DNA of 26,807 nucleotides from Epichloe hybrida. Taxonomy: Eukaryota > Ascomycota > Sordariomycetes > Hypocreales > Clavicipitaceae. The notes beneath the pieces are model-generated. The model did no database searches and was not told the DNA's origin. It was given only the letters and a program-made list of their open reading frames with translations. The stretch covers positions 1 through 26,807 of the forward strand of contig JAFEKR010000133.1 in NCBI GenBank assembly GCA_019022495.1. The letters run 5' to 3'. Shown here in pieces: positions 1-8,869 of the stretch. Made by a program: the position numbers and the translations under genes. Every line of letters begins with the position of its first letter. The first letter of the stretch is position 1.

Positions 1-788
1 CTCGTAAAGTGAGCCAAAGCCACCCCGGCGTCATTTCATTGCAAAACAAGTCTCGCCATTGCATTAGTACTCACATCATCCGCTTCCTTGCACAGGAGAC
101 TCTATCACAATGCCGAAAGAGCACGAACCTGCAACTCGGTAGTGACAAAAGTCCCGGGCCTGTTCGCCTCGGTCAACAACTCGACCAACGTCACGACCGA
201 CGAGATCATGGGCTACATTTCGGCCGCAGGAATACCCTCCATCGCAAGCCAAAAGGAGCAGTACCACGATGTGATGACTCCGTACGGGGCATGGCCCACC
301 ATACTATTTGACAAAGCTGTTGGATTGGCTTGGTGGCGCAACATGGTGATTGGCAAAAAGATGCAAAGTACGTCGGCCACGGCACGACGAATGAATACGT
401 CCTTTGGATCATACTAACTTGGTGTGTGCCAATCAGATCCCTTTGGGAGTACCGAGTCAACGAGGGTAGATGGGAAATTGGTCTCTGCACTCGTCACCTG
501 GGACAGCAAAGTGTTGACAGTGGTTGCGCTCCTGGGCGGTGTTGGCGATTTTGTGCGTCCCAAGATGAAGAAGGACGGGATTTACGGCGAGTTCATTTCA
601 ATCACCAAGGTTCGTAAGCGTTTTTCCTTTTCCTCCCCAAACGCGGCCACGAAGAAACTAACACGACCTGATAGAGAGAGTATGGCCGAGTATTCGAGAA
701 CTTGAAAGGAGAGGACATTCCATTGTGTCTACCCAAGGCCCGTGTACCTGATACTGGGCTAAAGGACTTCACAAAGTGCGCTGCGTGA
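1..788 (+). CDS. 3' part of an unrecognised protein gene (runs off the left edge)
   Basis: Only the last three exons are complete. The window seems to open on three exon bases followed by an intron (4-95, GTAAAG...CTTGCACAG). Exons are then 96-367, 437-609 and 675-788, separated by introns 368-436 (GTACGT donor, TACTAAC branch, CAATCAG) and 610-674 (ACTAAC branch, GATAG). Phases join cleanly into about 185 residues ending in LKDFTKCAA and a TGA at 786-788. Visible features are a Trp-rich stretch (GLAWWRNM), a hydrophobic segment (TVVALLGGVGDFV) and a basic patch (RPKMKKDG). I do not recognise the family and propose no function. The stop codon lies inside a 14-bp tandem repeat. Confidence is in the presence of a real spliced gene, supported by codon-like sequence and consistent splice signals. 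Confidence 0.65.
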
Positions 789-815
789 AGTGCGCTGCGT
801 GAAGTGCGCTGCGTA
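774..815. repeat. 14-bp tandem repeat, three copies, spanning a stop codon
   Basis: The unit AAGTGCGCTGCGTG occurs at 774-787 and 788-801, and at 802-815 with its last base changed to A. The first copy encodes the last residues (KCAA) of the upstream gene, and the TGA at 786-788 straddles copies one and two. The duplication may therefore have set the present C-terminus. Confidence 0.9.
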
Positions 816-1225
816 AAGTACTGAGTAGTGCAGGATGGGAAAGTCGGACACGAGTAAAGAAATGATCTGTTTTACGCATCCAAATGTAGAAAGATCAAGT
901 CAAACACGTCAAGTCATGATACGTCTGCCTGCAAAAAAATACCGACCCATTACACAGTTCAAGTACTACCAGATTGAGCCGACTTCGATGAATGTACTCC
1001 GTACACCGCCCTTGAAATCATGGATTGATGATGTCACAATTTTTCCAATGGCATGTGCGCGATCTTTAAGGCAATGGACGCTGCACGAGGTCTGCCAATA
1101 CGATTCTCAAATCTGGATCATGTTTTAGTAAATAGTCAGCTCCAAGTATACAAATGGCCAGAGATGGCGTGTGAGATGCGCGCGCATTGAGTCTGGTGCG
1201 GCAGACGGGCAAGTTCCAGTTTAAG

Positions 1226-1290
1226 CTCACTCACTCACTCACTCACTCACTCACTCACTCACTTACTCACTCACTCACTTACTCACTCAC
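1226..1290. repeat. (CTCA)n microsatellite
   Basis: About 16 CTCA units run without a break in phase, two of them changed to CTTA. Shorter CTCA/CACT runs follow to about 1350. The tract lies 225-290 bp upstream of the regulator's start codon. Confidence 0.95.
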
Positions 1291-1390
1291 TGGCTTGGCT
1301 CACTGACTGACTCAGACTCACTCACTCACTCCCTGTCCCGCTCACTCACTCTCAGTCTCTCACCTTCTCCTCTCACTTCAGTCGACACCA

Positions 1391-1450
1391 AGCCTCACCA
1401 AGCTACACCAAACCTCACCAAACCTCACCCAACCTCACCCAACCTCACCC
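1391..1450. repeat. 10-bp tandem repeat in the regulator leader
   Basis: Six 10-bp units related to AACCTCACCC lie end to end; the last three are identical and the first three differ by one to three bases. They sit 65-125 bp before the start codon and make a C/A-rich strand. Confidence 0.9.
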
Positions 1451-1468
1451 TCAAGCAACTCGCAGCTG

Positions 1469-1663
1469 ATGCGTTCAATGTCGCCGCGCGAGTGCCGCCA
1501 TCGCCGCCAGCCGCCATGCCGCCCCCGGCAGCACCATCAAGTCGCAAGCCCGAGAAGACCCGGGCCAAGCACGCCTGTCGCGAATGCAATGCTCGCCGGG
1601 TGCGATGCAACGTCACCGCGGTCCAGCCCTGCACCAACTGCGCTCATCCGGAGCCAAATGTGA
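1469..1663 (+). promoter_or_regulatory. upstream ORF overlapping the start of the zinc-cluster regulator
   Basis: An ATG at 1469 (a second at 1478) opens a 64-codon frame, +1 relative to the main frame, that ends at 1663 and overlaps the main start at 1516 by almost 150 nt. If the transcript starts upstream of 1469 it should reduce initiation at 1516. The peptide looks like out-of-frame translation, so any role would be translational. Confidence 0.4.
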
Positions 1664-4116
1664 GGTTCTTCCCTCTCGTCGCGGGCGGTGAGTCTTTCCC
1701 CGTTGAGGGCCTCGGAAAATCAAGTTTTATCATTGTTACATACTCACACGGGACATGACGTTTTCGCCGCAGATACCCACGCAGATCTCGCAGACTCGAG
1801 CCAGCCCCAGCCCCAGCCCCAGACACAACAAGCGTGTCGTTGAGCCCGGCGCGAACAATCGACTCAAGTGCGCGTCCGCCATGGTCCAGCATCGTCGCCG
1901 ACGAATCCCATCTGCCGGACGCGGCGAACCCGCGGCCAAGCCCAGGCCCAAGCCCAGCAATTCCCAATGACGCCGCTGCGGCCACCGAGAACACGCTCTT
2001 CTTTGGAGAATCAAACTTCCTCACCCTCGTCCCCGGCAACGAGGCTGCCGCCGCCCACGGCCACATCGGCAGCGGCAGCGGCAGCGGCAATGCCTCGAAC
2101 CAAAAGCCACGGCTGACCTTCCCCATCCCCGGCAGCCCCAGTTCGCAATCGCAGGTCCAAGGTGCCGGCACGAGCGCCAGCACCATGAGATATCTCCGGG
2201 ACGAAGACGCCTTCACCCTCCCCGATCTGCAGACCTGCCTGCCCGCCCTGCAAGCCTACTTCGCCTGGTTCCATCCGAGCTTCCCCATCCTGGACCGCGC
2301 CGAGGTGACGAGACGACTGGCCGCCATGGACATGTCCCGGCTCCTGCTCCAAGCCATGCTGTTCATCGGCGCCACCTACTGCGACGACGACACCATCGTG
2401 GCCATGGGCTTCCAGGACAGGCTGGAGGCCAAGCGAATATTGTACCACCGGGCACGCCTCTTGTTCCACGCAGACTGGGAAAAGGACGAGGTCATACTGA
2501 TACAGTCCATTTTCCTCATGAGCTTCTGGCGCGGCGGGCCGGCAGATGTTCGCGACGTCCGGTACTGGCTGGGTGTCGTCATTACACTTTCCGAGTCGTA
2601 TGGCTTGCACAGGTCGTAAGTTCGTCAGCCTGGTCGCTCAAACGGTTCGTTCTTACACACAAGTTTCTAGCCCGAGACCAAGTGCGAAAAACACACACAT
2701 GACTCGCATGAGGAGGAGGATCTGGTGGTCCATCTACGTAGGGACTTCTCTCTCCCTCTCTCTCTCTCTCTTTTTTTTTGTTTTTTTTTTCTTTGCGGAA
2801 AAAAAAAAAATTTGCAAGCTCATTCAAGGCAGGTCAGAGAACGACAAGTGGCAGCCGCGTTGGGCCTCCCGAGTCGAATCCGAGACGAAGACTGCGACGT
2901 TGAGCCACTGAGTGCCACGGATCTCGAGTCGGAAGCCGCATGTGCTAATAACCCCCTTTTTGGATCGTGCCAACCGGAGCACATAACATATACTATCAAA
3001 ATGGTTGAGATTGCAAGATTACGTGAGTCGATCTGCGGGCCTGGGTCATTTTGATTTTATTGAAATGCTGACCTGTCATTATGCACAAGTCGGCCGCGTC
3101 ATAGACCTACACTTTGCCCCAGGAAAAGGGAAATGCTCAGCAGACAACGTGAGAAATCTAGATGGTGCCCTCGAGGCATGGAGGGACAGTCTCCCAGGGA
3201 GCATGAGGTATGCGACGGACGAAGGCAGCGAGTCCGTCTGGACCTGTCTCCTGCATCTAGCGTACAAGTTGGTCTTCAGTCCCCTGTCCCAGCAACCTGT
3301 CTCCTCATTGTTCTGACGTGTGTGTCTCATGCCGCCTCTCTCTCTCTCTCCGCAGCCATGTGCGCATTTTGGTACACAGAAACAGTTTCCTTCGCTACGG
3401 CGAGGGCGAGGGCGACGAGAAGAACCAGGTCGTCACGGCTGCGGCCTGTCGAATCAGCAGAATCGCGGAAGACATGTTCACGCACGGGACCCTGCGATAC
3501 GGACAAATGCACTCGTAAGAGCAACCTTTCTCGCCCTCCTTCCTTTTTTTTTTTTTTTCTTTGGGCCAGCGACATAAAACAGCCATGAACAATGAAACGC
3601 GTCAGACCCCCTTTATGTTTTTTTTTCCTTTTCTTACGCTATTCCAGAATCACAAGTCTCTTCGCGGCACTCTGTATCCACGTCATCAGCATCCGTCGCG
3701 GCATGGGCATCTCGCGAAGAATCGCGGAGCACCGGGCGCAAATGTGCCTCTTGTGCCTCAAGGAGATACAGAAGTACTGGCGGATCAACAACAATGTTCT
3801 CGATCTGTTCCTGCAGTACCTGGACCGGTCCATCGCCGATCGTCTGCATGCCGCACAGGCACAGGCACAGACGGACGGCGTTTCCGCCGTGAAGCAGCCG
3901 ACGCGTTCGACGAAGCGACCCGATCCATTTGTCGGCAGCAACGGGGGTGCCTCGGCGGTGCCGTCGCCGAGCCTGGACCAGCAGCGCGTGCAGCATGACT
4001 TGTTCCAGGACCAGTATCTGAATCTTGTGAATGGGCATTGGGAAGGTGATGATGCGTTTGGCGATTTGGGCTTGTTCCTGCAGGCCGACGACTTTTCTCC
4101 TACCAAAAGGGGTTGA
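1516..4116 (+). CDS. Zn2Cys6 transcription factor with fungal-specific regulatory domain (7 exons)
   Basis: This is a probable nuclear DNA-binding regulator. The ATG at 1516 has a perfect GCCGCC context. Exon 1 encodes a basic zinc cluster (HACRECNARRVRC, then PCTNC). Exons: 1516-about 1659/1664, about 1773-2615, 2671-2737, 2833-3022, 3090-3267, 3356-3514, 3648-4116. Introns 2-6 have good signals and phases and rebuild the typical Fungal_trans (PF04082) landmarks: FHPSFPILDRAEV, ESYGLHR, RRRIWWSIY, GRVIDLHFAPG and AYNHVRILVHRNSFLRY. A poly-Gln/Ala-like stretch precedes an acidic C-terminus. The exon 1/2 junction is a problem: the strong donor GTGAGG at 1660 does not join in frame, the weak GTTCTT at 1665 does, and neither restores the sixth cysteine. 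The overall style resembles CTF1/FarA-like regulators, but the target is unknown. It is convergent with the MFS transporter. Confidence 0.87.
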
Positions 4117-4404
4117 CCTCTGAAAGCATGAAATTGGGATGATAAAGTCACTGCACGGAACGGAAATTCCCTGGAGACGCGGGGAACGGCCAAAAGAACC
4201 GGAGTGCGCACCCCCTAATAGTAGCTGCGACCAATGAGCATATATATATGCTCAACAACGGGGTAATAAACCATGAACGTCATGTATCATTGGGGGGGGG
4301 GGATGGGTGTCTGTGTGTCTGAATCAATGTGACTACATATATACACCTGGATAATATACGCCTCCGCGGTTTTCGCCCCCCCCCCCCGCGTTGTCTGCGG
4401 AAGT
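4117..4404. other. convergent 3' region with G11 and C12 tracts
   Basis: This short interval between two convergent genes holds a G run (4292-4302) and a C run (4376-4387) about 75 bp apart. They could pair as a hairpin in either 3' UTR. No coding content was seen. Confidence 0.6.
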
Positions 4405-6065
4405 CTACAGATACCATCGGAAATCAGGCGAGCTCGGCCCGTCCCTCAACTTCAAGGTGGACACATGTCTCGCCTTGATCTTGACACCGGCCCTGCGGTC
4501 CCGCCGCCTGTTGTCGAGAATCATGTAGAGGCCAAGCAGGCCGGTGATGAAAGCGCCCGCGGCCCCGAAGCAGGCCGCGGCAACGAGCGCAGGCATGTAC
4601 TTGGGCGCATCGCGCTCGCGGAACATGTTGCTCGCCGCGAGACCCATGAGGTTGGCCAGGGGCACACCCACCGAGGTCAGTGTGACGCGGCGGCCCTCGT
4701 GAGCAATGTTGTTGCTGTACCACGTCGACAGGAGGACCGACGGCGCAGACGTGCCCCAGCACATCATGAAGGTGGCAAAGTACGCCACCCGGATCTGGGC
4801 GTGGACGTCGGGGAGCGCGGCGTAGACGACGAAGCCGGCGCAGGTCAGGGCGAAGCCGAGCACGATGAAGGGAAAGCGGAGGCGCGAGAGGTCCGACGCG
4901 AACGCCAGGACGAGAAGCACGGCCGCGCCCGTCACGTTGGGCGCGACGGTGTACAGGTTGGTCGCGACGGGCGGGTGGCCCAGCCGCTGGATGATCTGGG
5001 GGAGGAACAGGCCGACGGACTGGAGCGGCACGCCCAGACACACCTCGATGGCCAGGAAGGCGTACGAGGAGGGGAACCTGAATACGCGCAGGGCCTCTCC
5101 GAGGCTGAAGTCCTCCGACACCACCGAGGAGGAGTCGGCCTGGATGCGGCGAAAGGCAAGCGCCTTGTCCTCGTCGCTCAGGAACCTGGCCGTGGCGGCG
5201 CTCCCGGGGAGATGGTGGAGGGCGACGACGGCGAACAGGACGGTGGCGGAGCCCTCGATCAGGAAGAGATGGCGCCAGGCCGGCATGGCCCCCGACTTGA
5301 CGTGGAACACGCCAAAGGCGAGCAGTCCGCTGAATGCGTTGGCAACGTTGGAGGCGGCGTAGAAGATGGCCAGTCGACGAGCGAGCTCGCCGCGGCGGTA
5401 GATGGTGGTCAGGTAGTAGATGACGACGGGGAAGAAGGCCGCTTCCGCCATGCCCAGGAACCAGCGGACGGCCAAGATGGCGCTGAAGTTGCGCGTGGCG
5501 GCAGTCAAGAGCGTCATGGAGCCGAACGCGAGCATCATGAAGGGGAGGGCGCGTGCGGGCCCGTACTTCTTGCCCAGCATGGCAAATGGCGGTGCGAAAA
5601 CAACGAATGGCACGAAGAAGATGGACACGACGAGATTATATTGTCCGTCTTTGAGGGCGAGGTCTGTTGCATTTTCAATTTTGAGTCAGCCGGACGATGG
5701 CGTGGTGGTTGGGATCGGCGAGGGCATCTATTTTCAACCTTTGCTGAGGCCGTTTGTTTGTGCGTTGCTCAGATTTCCCTTGTCGAGCGCGTTGAACAAG
5801 TCTGCCGGTCCACATTCCTCAACATCAGTTTACATCGTCGGGTTCCGAGGGCGTTGAGGCTGGCAAACTTACACATGATGGACAAGACGGGCATCAGACG
5901 GACGTCGAATTTGAAGCACAAGCTGCGCTCGGCAGCTTGGTCCACCGCCGCCGCCGCCGCGCGGGATGTATCGTCGCAAGGCTCGTTCTTGGCATACTCG
6001 TCGTGCTCATGCTCGTGGCCGGCCATGCCTACCGCCTCGACGTCTGCAGAAGGCGCGGCAGCCAT
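4405..6065 (-). CDS. MFS transporter, DAL5/allantoate permease-like (anion:cation symporter family)
   Basis: Three exons: 6065-5873, 5801-5739 and 5663-4405, giving 504 residues. The introns (71 and 75 bp) have GTAAGT/CGGCAG and GTTGAA/CAACAG borders and correct phase. The N-terminus is cytoplasmic and His/Glu-rich. Then come the family's landmarks: FDVRLMPVLSIMYLFNALDKGNLSNA over TM1 (split over exons 1-2), LKDGQYNLVVSIFFVPFV in TM2, and RWFLGMAEAAFFP with YYLTTIYRRGELARR at TM4 and the following loop. About 12 hydrophobic helices are expected, and the cytoplasmic tail is basic. Dal5-related proteins import organic anions such as allantoate, ureidosuccinate, dipeptides or vitamins at the plasma membrane; the substrate here cannot be read from sequence. 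It is convergent with the Zn2Cys6 gene and followed on the same strand by the PLP enzyme. Two short upstream ORFs precede the start. Confidence 0.93.
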
Positions 6066-6069
6066 GGCG

Positions 6070-6091
6070 GATTCATGGAGGATTCATGGAG
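6070..6091 (-). promoter_or_regulatory. 11-bp duplication creating two upstream ATGs before the MFS transporter
   Basis: GATTCATGGAG is repeated twice in tandem (6070-6080, 6081-6091). Read on the minus strand, each copy supplies an ATG. The first (6087) opens a four-codon ORF. The second (6076) opens a 15-codon ORF out of frame with, and overlapping, the transporter start at 6065. It may dampen translation if it is within the transcript. Confidence 0.5.
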
Positions 6092-6431
6092 GAAAATAAA
6101 CCACCCAAAGAAATACCAAGGAATATATGAGCTACATCTTGTACTTGTACTGAAAAGGATGGACAATCAGAACGAAAGCGGGCTCTCGCGCGCCCATCGA
6201 ATTCCCGATCCGCCCAATTCCATTGATAACGAGCATTTGTCTCAATGCGTTATCTACATAAAAGACTTGACGGCCGGTCGATTGCGCAGATAGTGAGTGA
6301 CATGGTTCCAGCCCCCGATTCCTGTTATCGTATCCGCATGATTGGCCCCCAATGTCTGAGAAGGCAGATAAGGGATAATGTACGCACAAATTACACAAAC
6401 AACACACTGTATGTACTGAGTCCTGAACGAG
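6092..6431. other. intergenic region between MFS transporter and PLP enzyme
   Basis: No gene was seen. It should hold the transporter promoter and the 3' end of the PLP-enzyme gene. No repeats stand out. Confidence 0.6.
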
Positions 6432-8041
6432 TCACCATCCTCTAGTCCTGATCCAAATATCAACAATCACGTCCTCCTTTCCGGCTTCGTCCTGATCCAC
6501 GACAAAGTACCACCCATATTGACTGCCGGCCATGCATGCGTGGTTCGGCCAGAGCCGGACCCTTTCTCCAACCTTGGGCATGTCCTGGTCCGGCTGCGTA
6601 AACTCGGCCTGCGAATGCCCACTTCTCCACGTCAAGATGCCATGTTCCTGTGCGATGCGACCAACGATCCATCCGCGGAAATGCTCAACGTCACACGTCG
6701 GCTGCGCAACGCCTCGTCTGTTCCACGGGGTCACCATGGCCATCCCCTCGTAGGCCTTGCAAGGCTCCCTCGCGAGTGCCAGGCCGCCTGCGCCGATCAA
6801 GGCCTCGTCAGAGCCGTTGACGCCGCGACCTGGATAAAGGCTGTGTACCTCGGCAAGGATGGTCAAGGCAATGTCCCCCCAGGAGAGTCTGGAAGCATCA
6901 ATGCTGTGGACGGCCAACTGCTGCAGATCCAGCGTTGGGTACACGCCCGCGTGGATCTCGACGACAAGACCGTTTCCTTTGATGGAAGCGAAAAGTTGGG
7001 CAAGCGATTTGACTTGTGCTTGCACCTCGTCGGGGACGGTCTCGTCTCCTTCTTCCTCCGCCGTGATCAAGTTCTGCACCGACAACGCTGTTGGTGAGGC
7101 CCCGGCAGAGACGACCAGCGCGGGCAACTTTGCCGCCGACTTCTCGCTGGCCCTGGACCTCAGTCGATCGGCTCCTTCTAGCATGGCGGCCATTTCGGCA
7201 CGCATCATCTTGATGGCCGCTGCTCTGCTATCGCCGCCGTATGAGTGACCCGCGTGGGAATACAGCCCAGATAGGTGAATTTTCCCCCGGCTGTGAGCGT
7301 CCAAGGCCGCATCGGCCAGCTCCAGGAATCGATCGCCCTGTACTTCCACGCCGGCTCTGCGCTCGCCAACGTCGATTTTGACGTGCGCATGGGGCACTAC
7401 ACCTGAGAGGGAATGCAGGTCGGAAATGACTGCAACTTGAGATGGATCATCAAGCAGAACTGACACACTGCCTTCGCCCAACTCGTGCGCGACAGCCGCC
7501 AGCCGCGACAGGGCATTCCGAGAGATTGGTAGCCCATAGAGGACCTGTTATTTTTCGCAAAAAAAAAAATTAAAAAATTTCCCGAATGAGCATCCTCAAT
7601 CGCTAATGCACCCATGGCATGTGTACGGGATAGATACTTACATTGACTTTCCGCCCTTGATCTCTATGCTCCTTCAGCATGGGCAGCAGGAACTCGGCCT
7701 CTGCCATCGTGGAAACGATGAGATTCACCGGCCTGCTCGCATCGGCTCCAACTTGGAGCTGCGCGATTTCCACAGTCTATCCCCCACGTCCACGTTGGTT
7801 AAGTAGGGCTCCGTTGTCAAGTGCCCGATGCAAGGAGACGACTGACCTTGTGCGTCTTCACGTGGGCTCTCCAGCTCAGGCCGAGCTTGTCGCAAGCCTG
7901 GAGCATGCGCTCGCAGTTTCTCCTCACGGCAGCGACGTCCATGACGGCGGCTGGCGTGGGAACATGGCGAATCGACTTGCCAATGTACAGCTTCGCCAGA
8001 GCGTCGCGGGGTGACGAGGGGTAGAGATCAATCAAGGACAT
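6432..8041 (-). CDS. D-serine dehydratase / D-threonine aldolase-like PLP enzyme (DSD1 family)
   Basis: Exons 8041-7847, 7776-7642 and 7544-6432 give 480 residues. Introns are 70 and 97 bp (GTCAGT...GGATAG and GTAAGT...AACAG), both in phase 0. The fold type is an alanine-racemase-like barrel. Near the N-terminus TPAAVMD and then HVKTHK (residues 60-65) form the PLP-lysine motif of the metal-activated D-threonine aldolase/D-serine dehydratase family. HSLSGVVPHAHVKIDVG, SGLYSHAGHSYG and VSAGASPT follow as substrate/PLP-phosphate regions. The C-terminal PNHACMAG (His445, Cys447) matches the family's metal-binding His-x-Cys. Members break D-serine to pyruvate and ammonia or cleave D-3-hydroxy-amino acids, using Zn or Mn. 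The sequence alone does not tell which. It is transcribed in the same direction as the DAL5-like transporter ahead of it. Confidence 0.93.
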
Positions 8042-8869
8042 GGCTGCGCCTGGATTTCAGGACAAGAATCGTCATTGGTGTATGCGGGTTGATGCCTGCC
8101 CATGCCTGCCTTGACGCCTTTTATGTTGGCCAGGATCCCCACTTAGTCCGTAGATCGATCCTCCACATTCCATCTCCCCCTCCGCACCCTCTCCCCACCC
8201 TCTCCGCAGCCCTACATCAAGCAAAGCCTGCAGTGAGGAAAAGTGGTGGCCTCGCCACCGAACAGAACAGCAGGCCAAACGTCAATTCAACCTGCCGAAA
8301 TGATATTAAAACTCCGACCTCCCTCCCAGCGGGAACGAAGCACGTCCTTCCCGGCAAATGCAGTGCGACGCAAGTCCTATTTTCCCAACAAAATTAGCAG
8401 TTCCGTCGAAAGTGCAGCACAGTAAATACCCTCACGTCACTGTCCACGTCCGTCAGTAAGTTCAAAGAAAACGAGGCAAGATTGGGCTGAAAAAGAGAAT
8501 AACATTACTGCCGGCCACCGAGAGATATAAGCGAGTCGTGGCCTGAAACTGTCGCGGCTGTGAACTGGGTAGCCAGTTGAAGTACGGATCAGTGCAAGCA
8601 AAAAAAAAAAGCAAAGAAACCAAGAAAAAAAAAAAGACCCCGGCGCTATTCGTCGCATCCGTTATAATACATATCCACTCGTATTCACCGTCCTCATTCA
8701 AAATTCACTGTTCCGATCCCTCGCGGGAGATAGTGTATGCATATACAAATGCTTTGATAAAACAAAACGTGGATAATCATCGACGCCGAAGGTGTATCAT
8801 AGTGTATCATAGCGCTTCTCGCCCTGTGTGAAATGAGCCCGTCTTGTTTGATCAAGGGATTCTGGTGTG
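8042..8869. other. intergenic region, no gene
   Basis: This is the promoter region of the PLP enzyme plus the 3' region of the poly(A) polymerase gene. It holds two A11 runs (8600-8610, 8625-8635) and a tandem GTGTATCATA duplication near 8792-8811. The open frames seen here are low-complexity and carry no recognisable domain. Confidence 0.6.

Larger units (their letters stand above)
789..1515. other. intergenic/leader region with microsatellites
   Basis: No supported gene lies here. One 97-codon ATG frame (835-1128) has no recognisable content. The second half holds the CTCA microsatellite and a 10-bp repeat, both probably in the promoter or 5' leader of the downstream regulator gene. Confidence 0.6.

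Noticed and set aside
835..1128. a 97-codon ATG frame between the first two genes
   Set aside because: No recognisable domain, no splice context and no codon pattern that stands out; kept only as part of the intergenic note.
4465..6099. a 544-codon open frame on the plus strand
   Set aside because: It is the antisense shadow of the MFS transporter, produced by GC-rich codons; its sequence is Gly/Arg/Glu-rich without domains.
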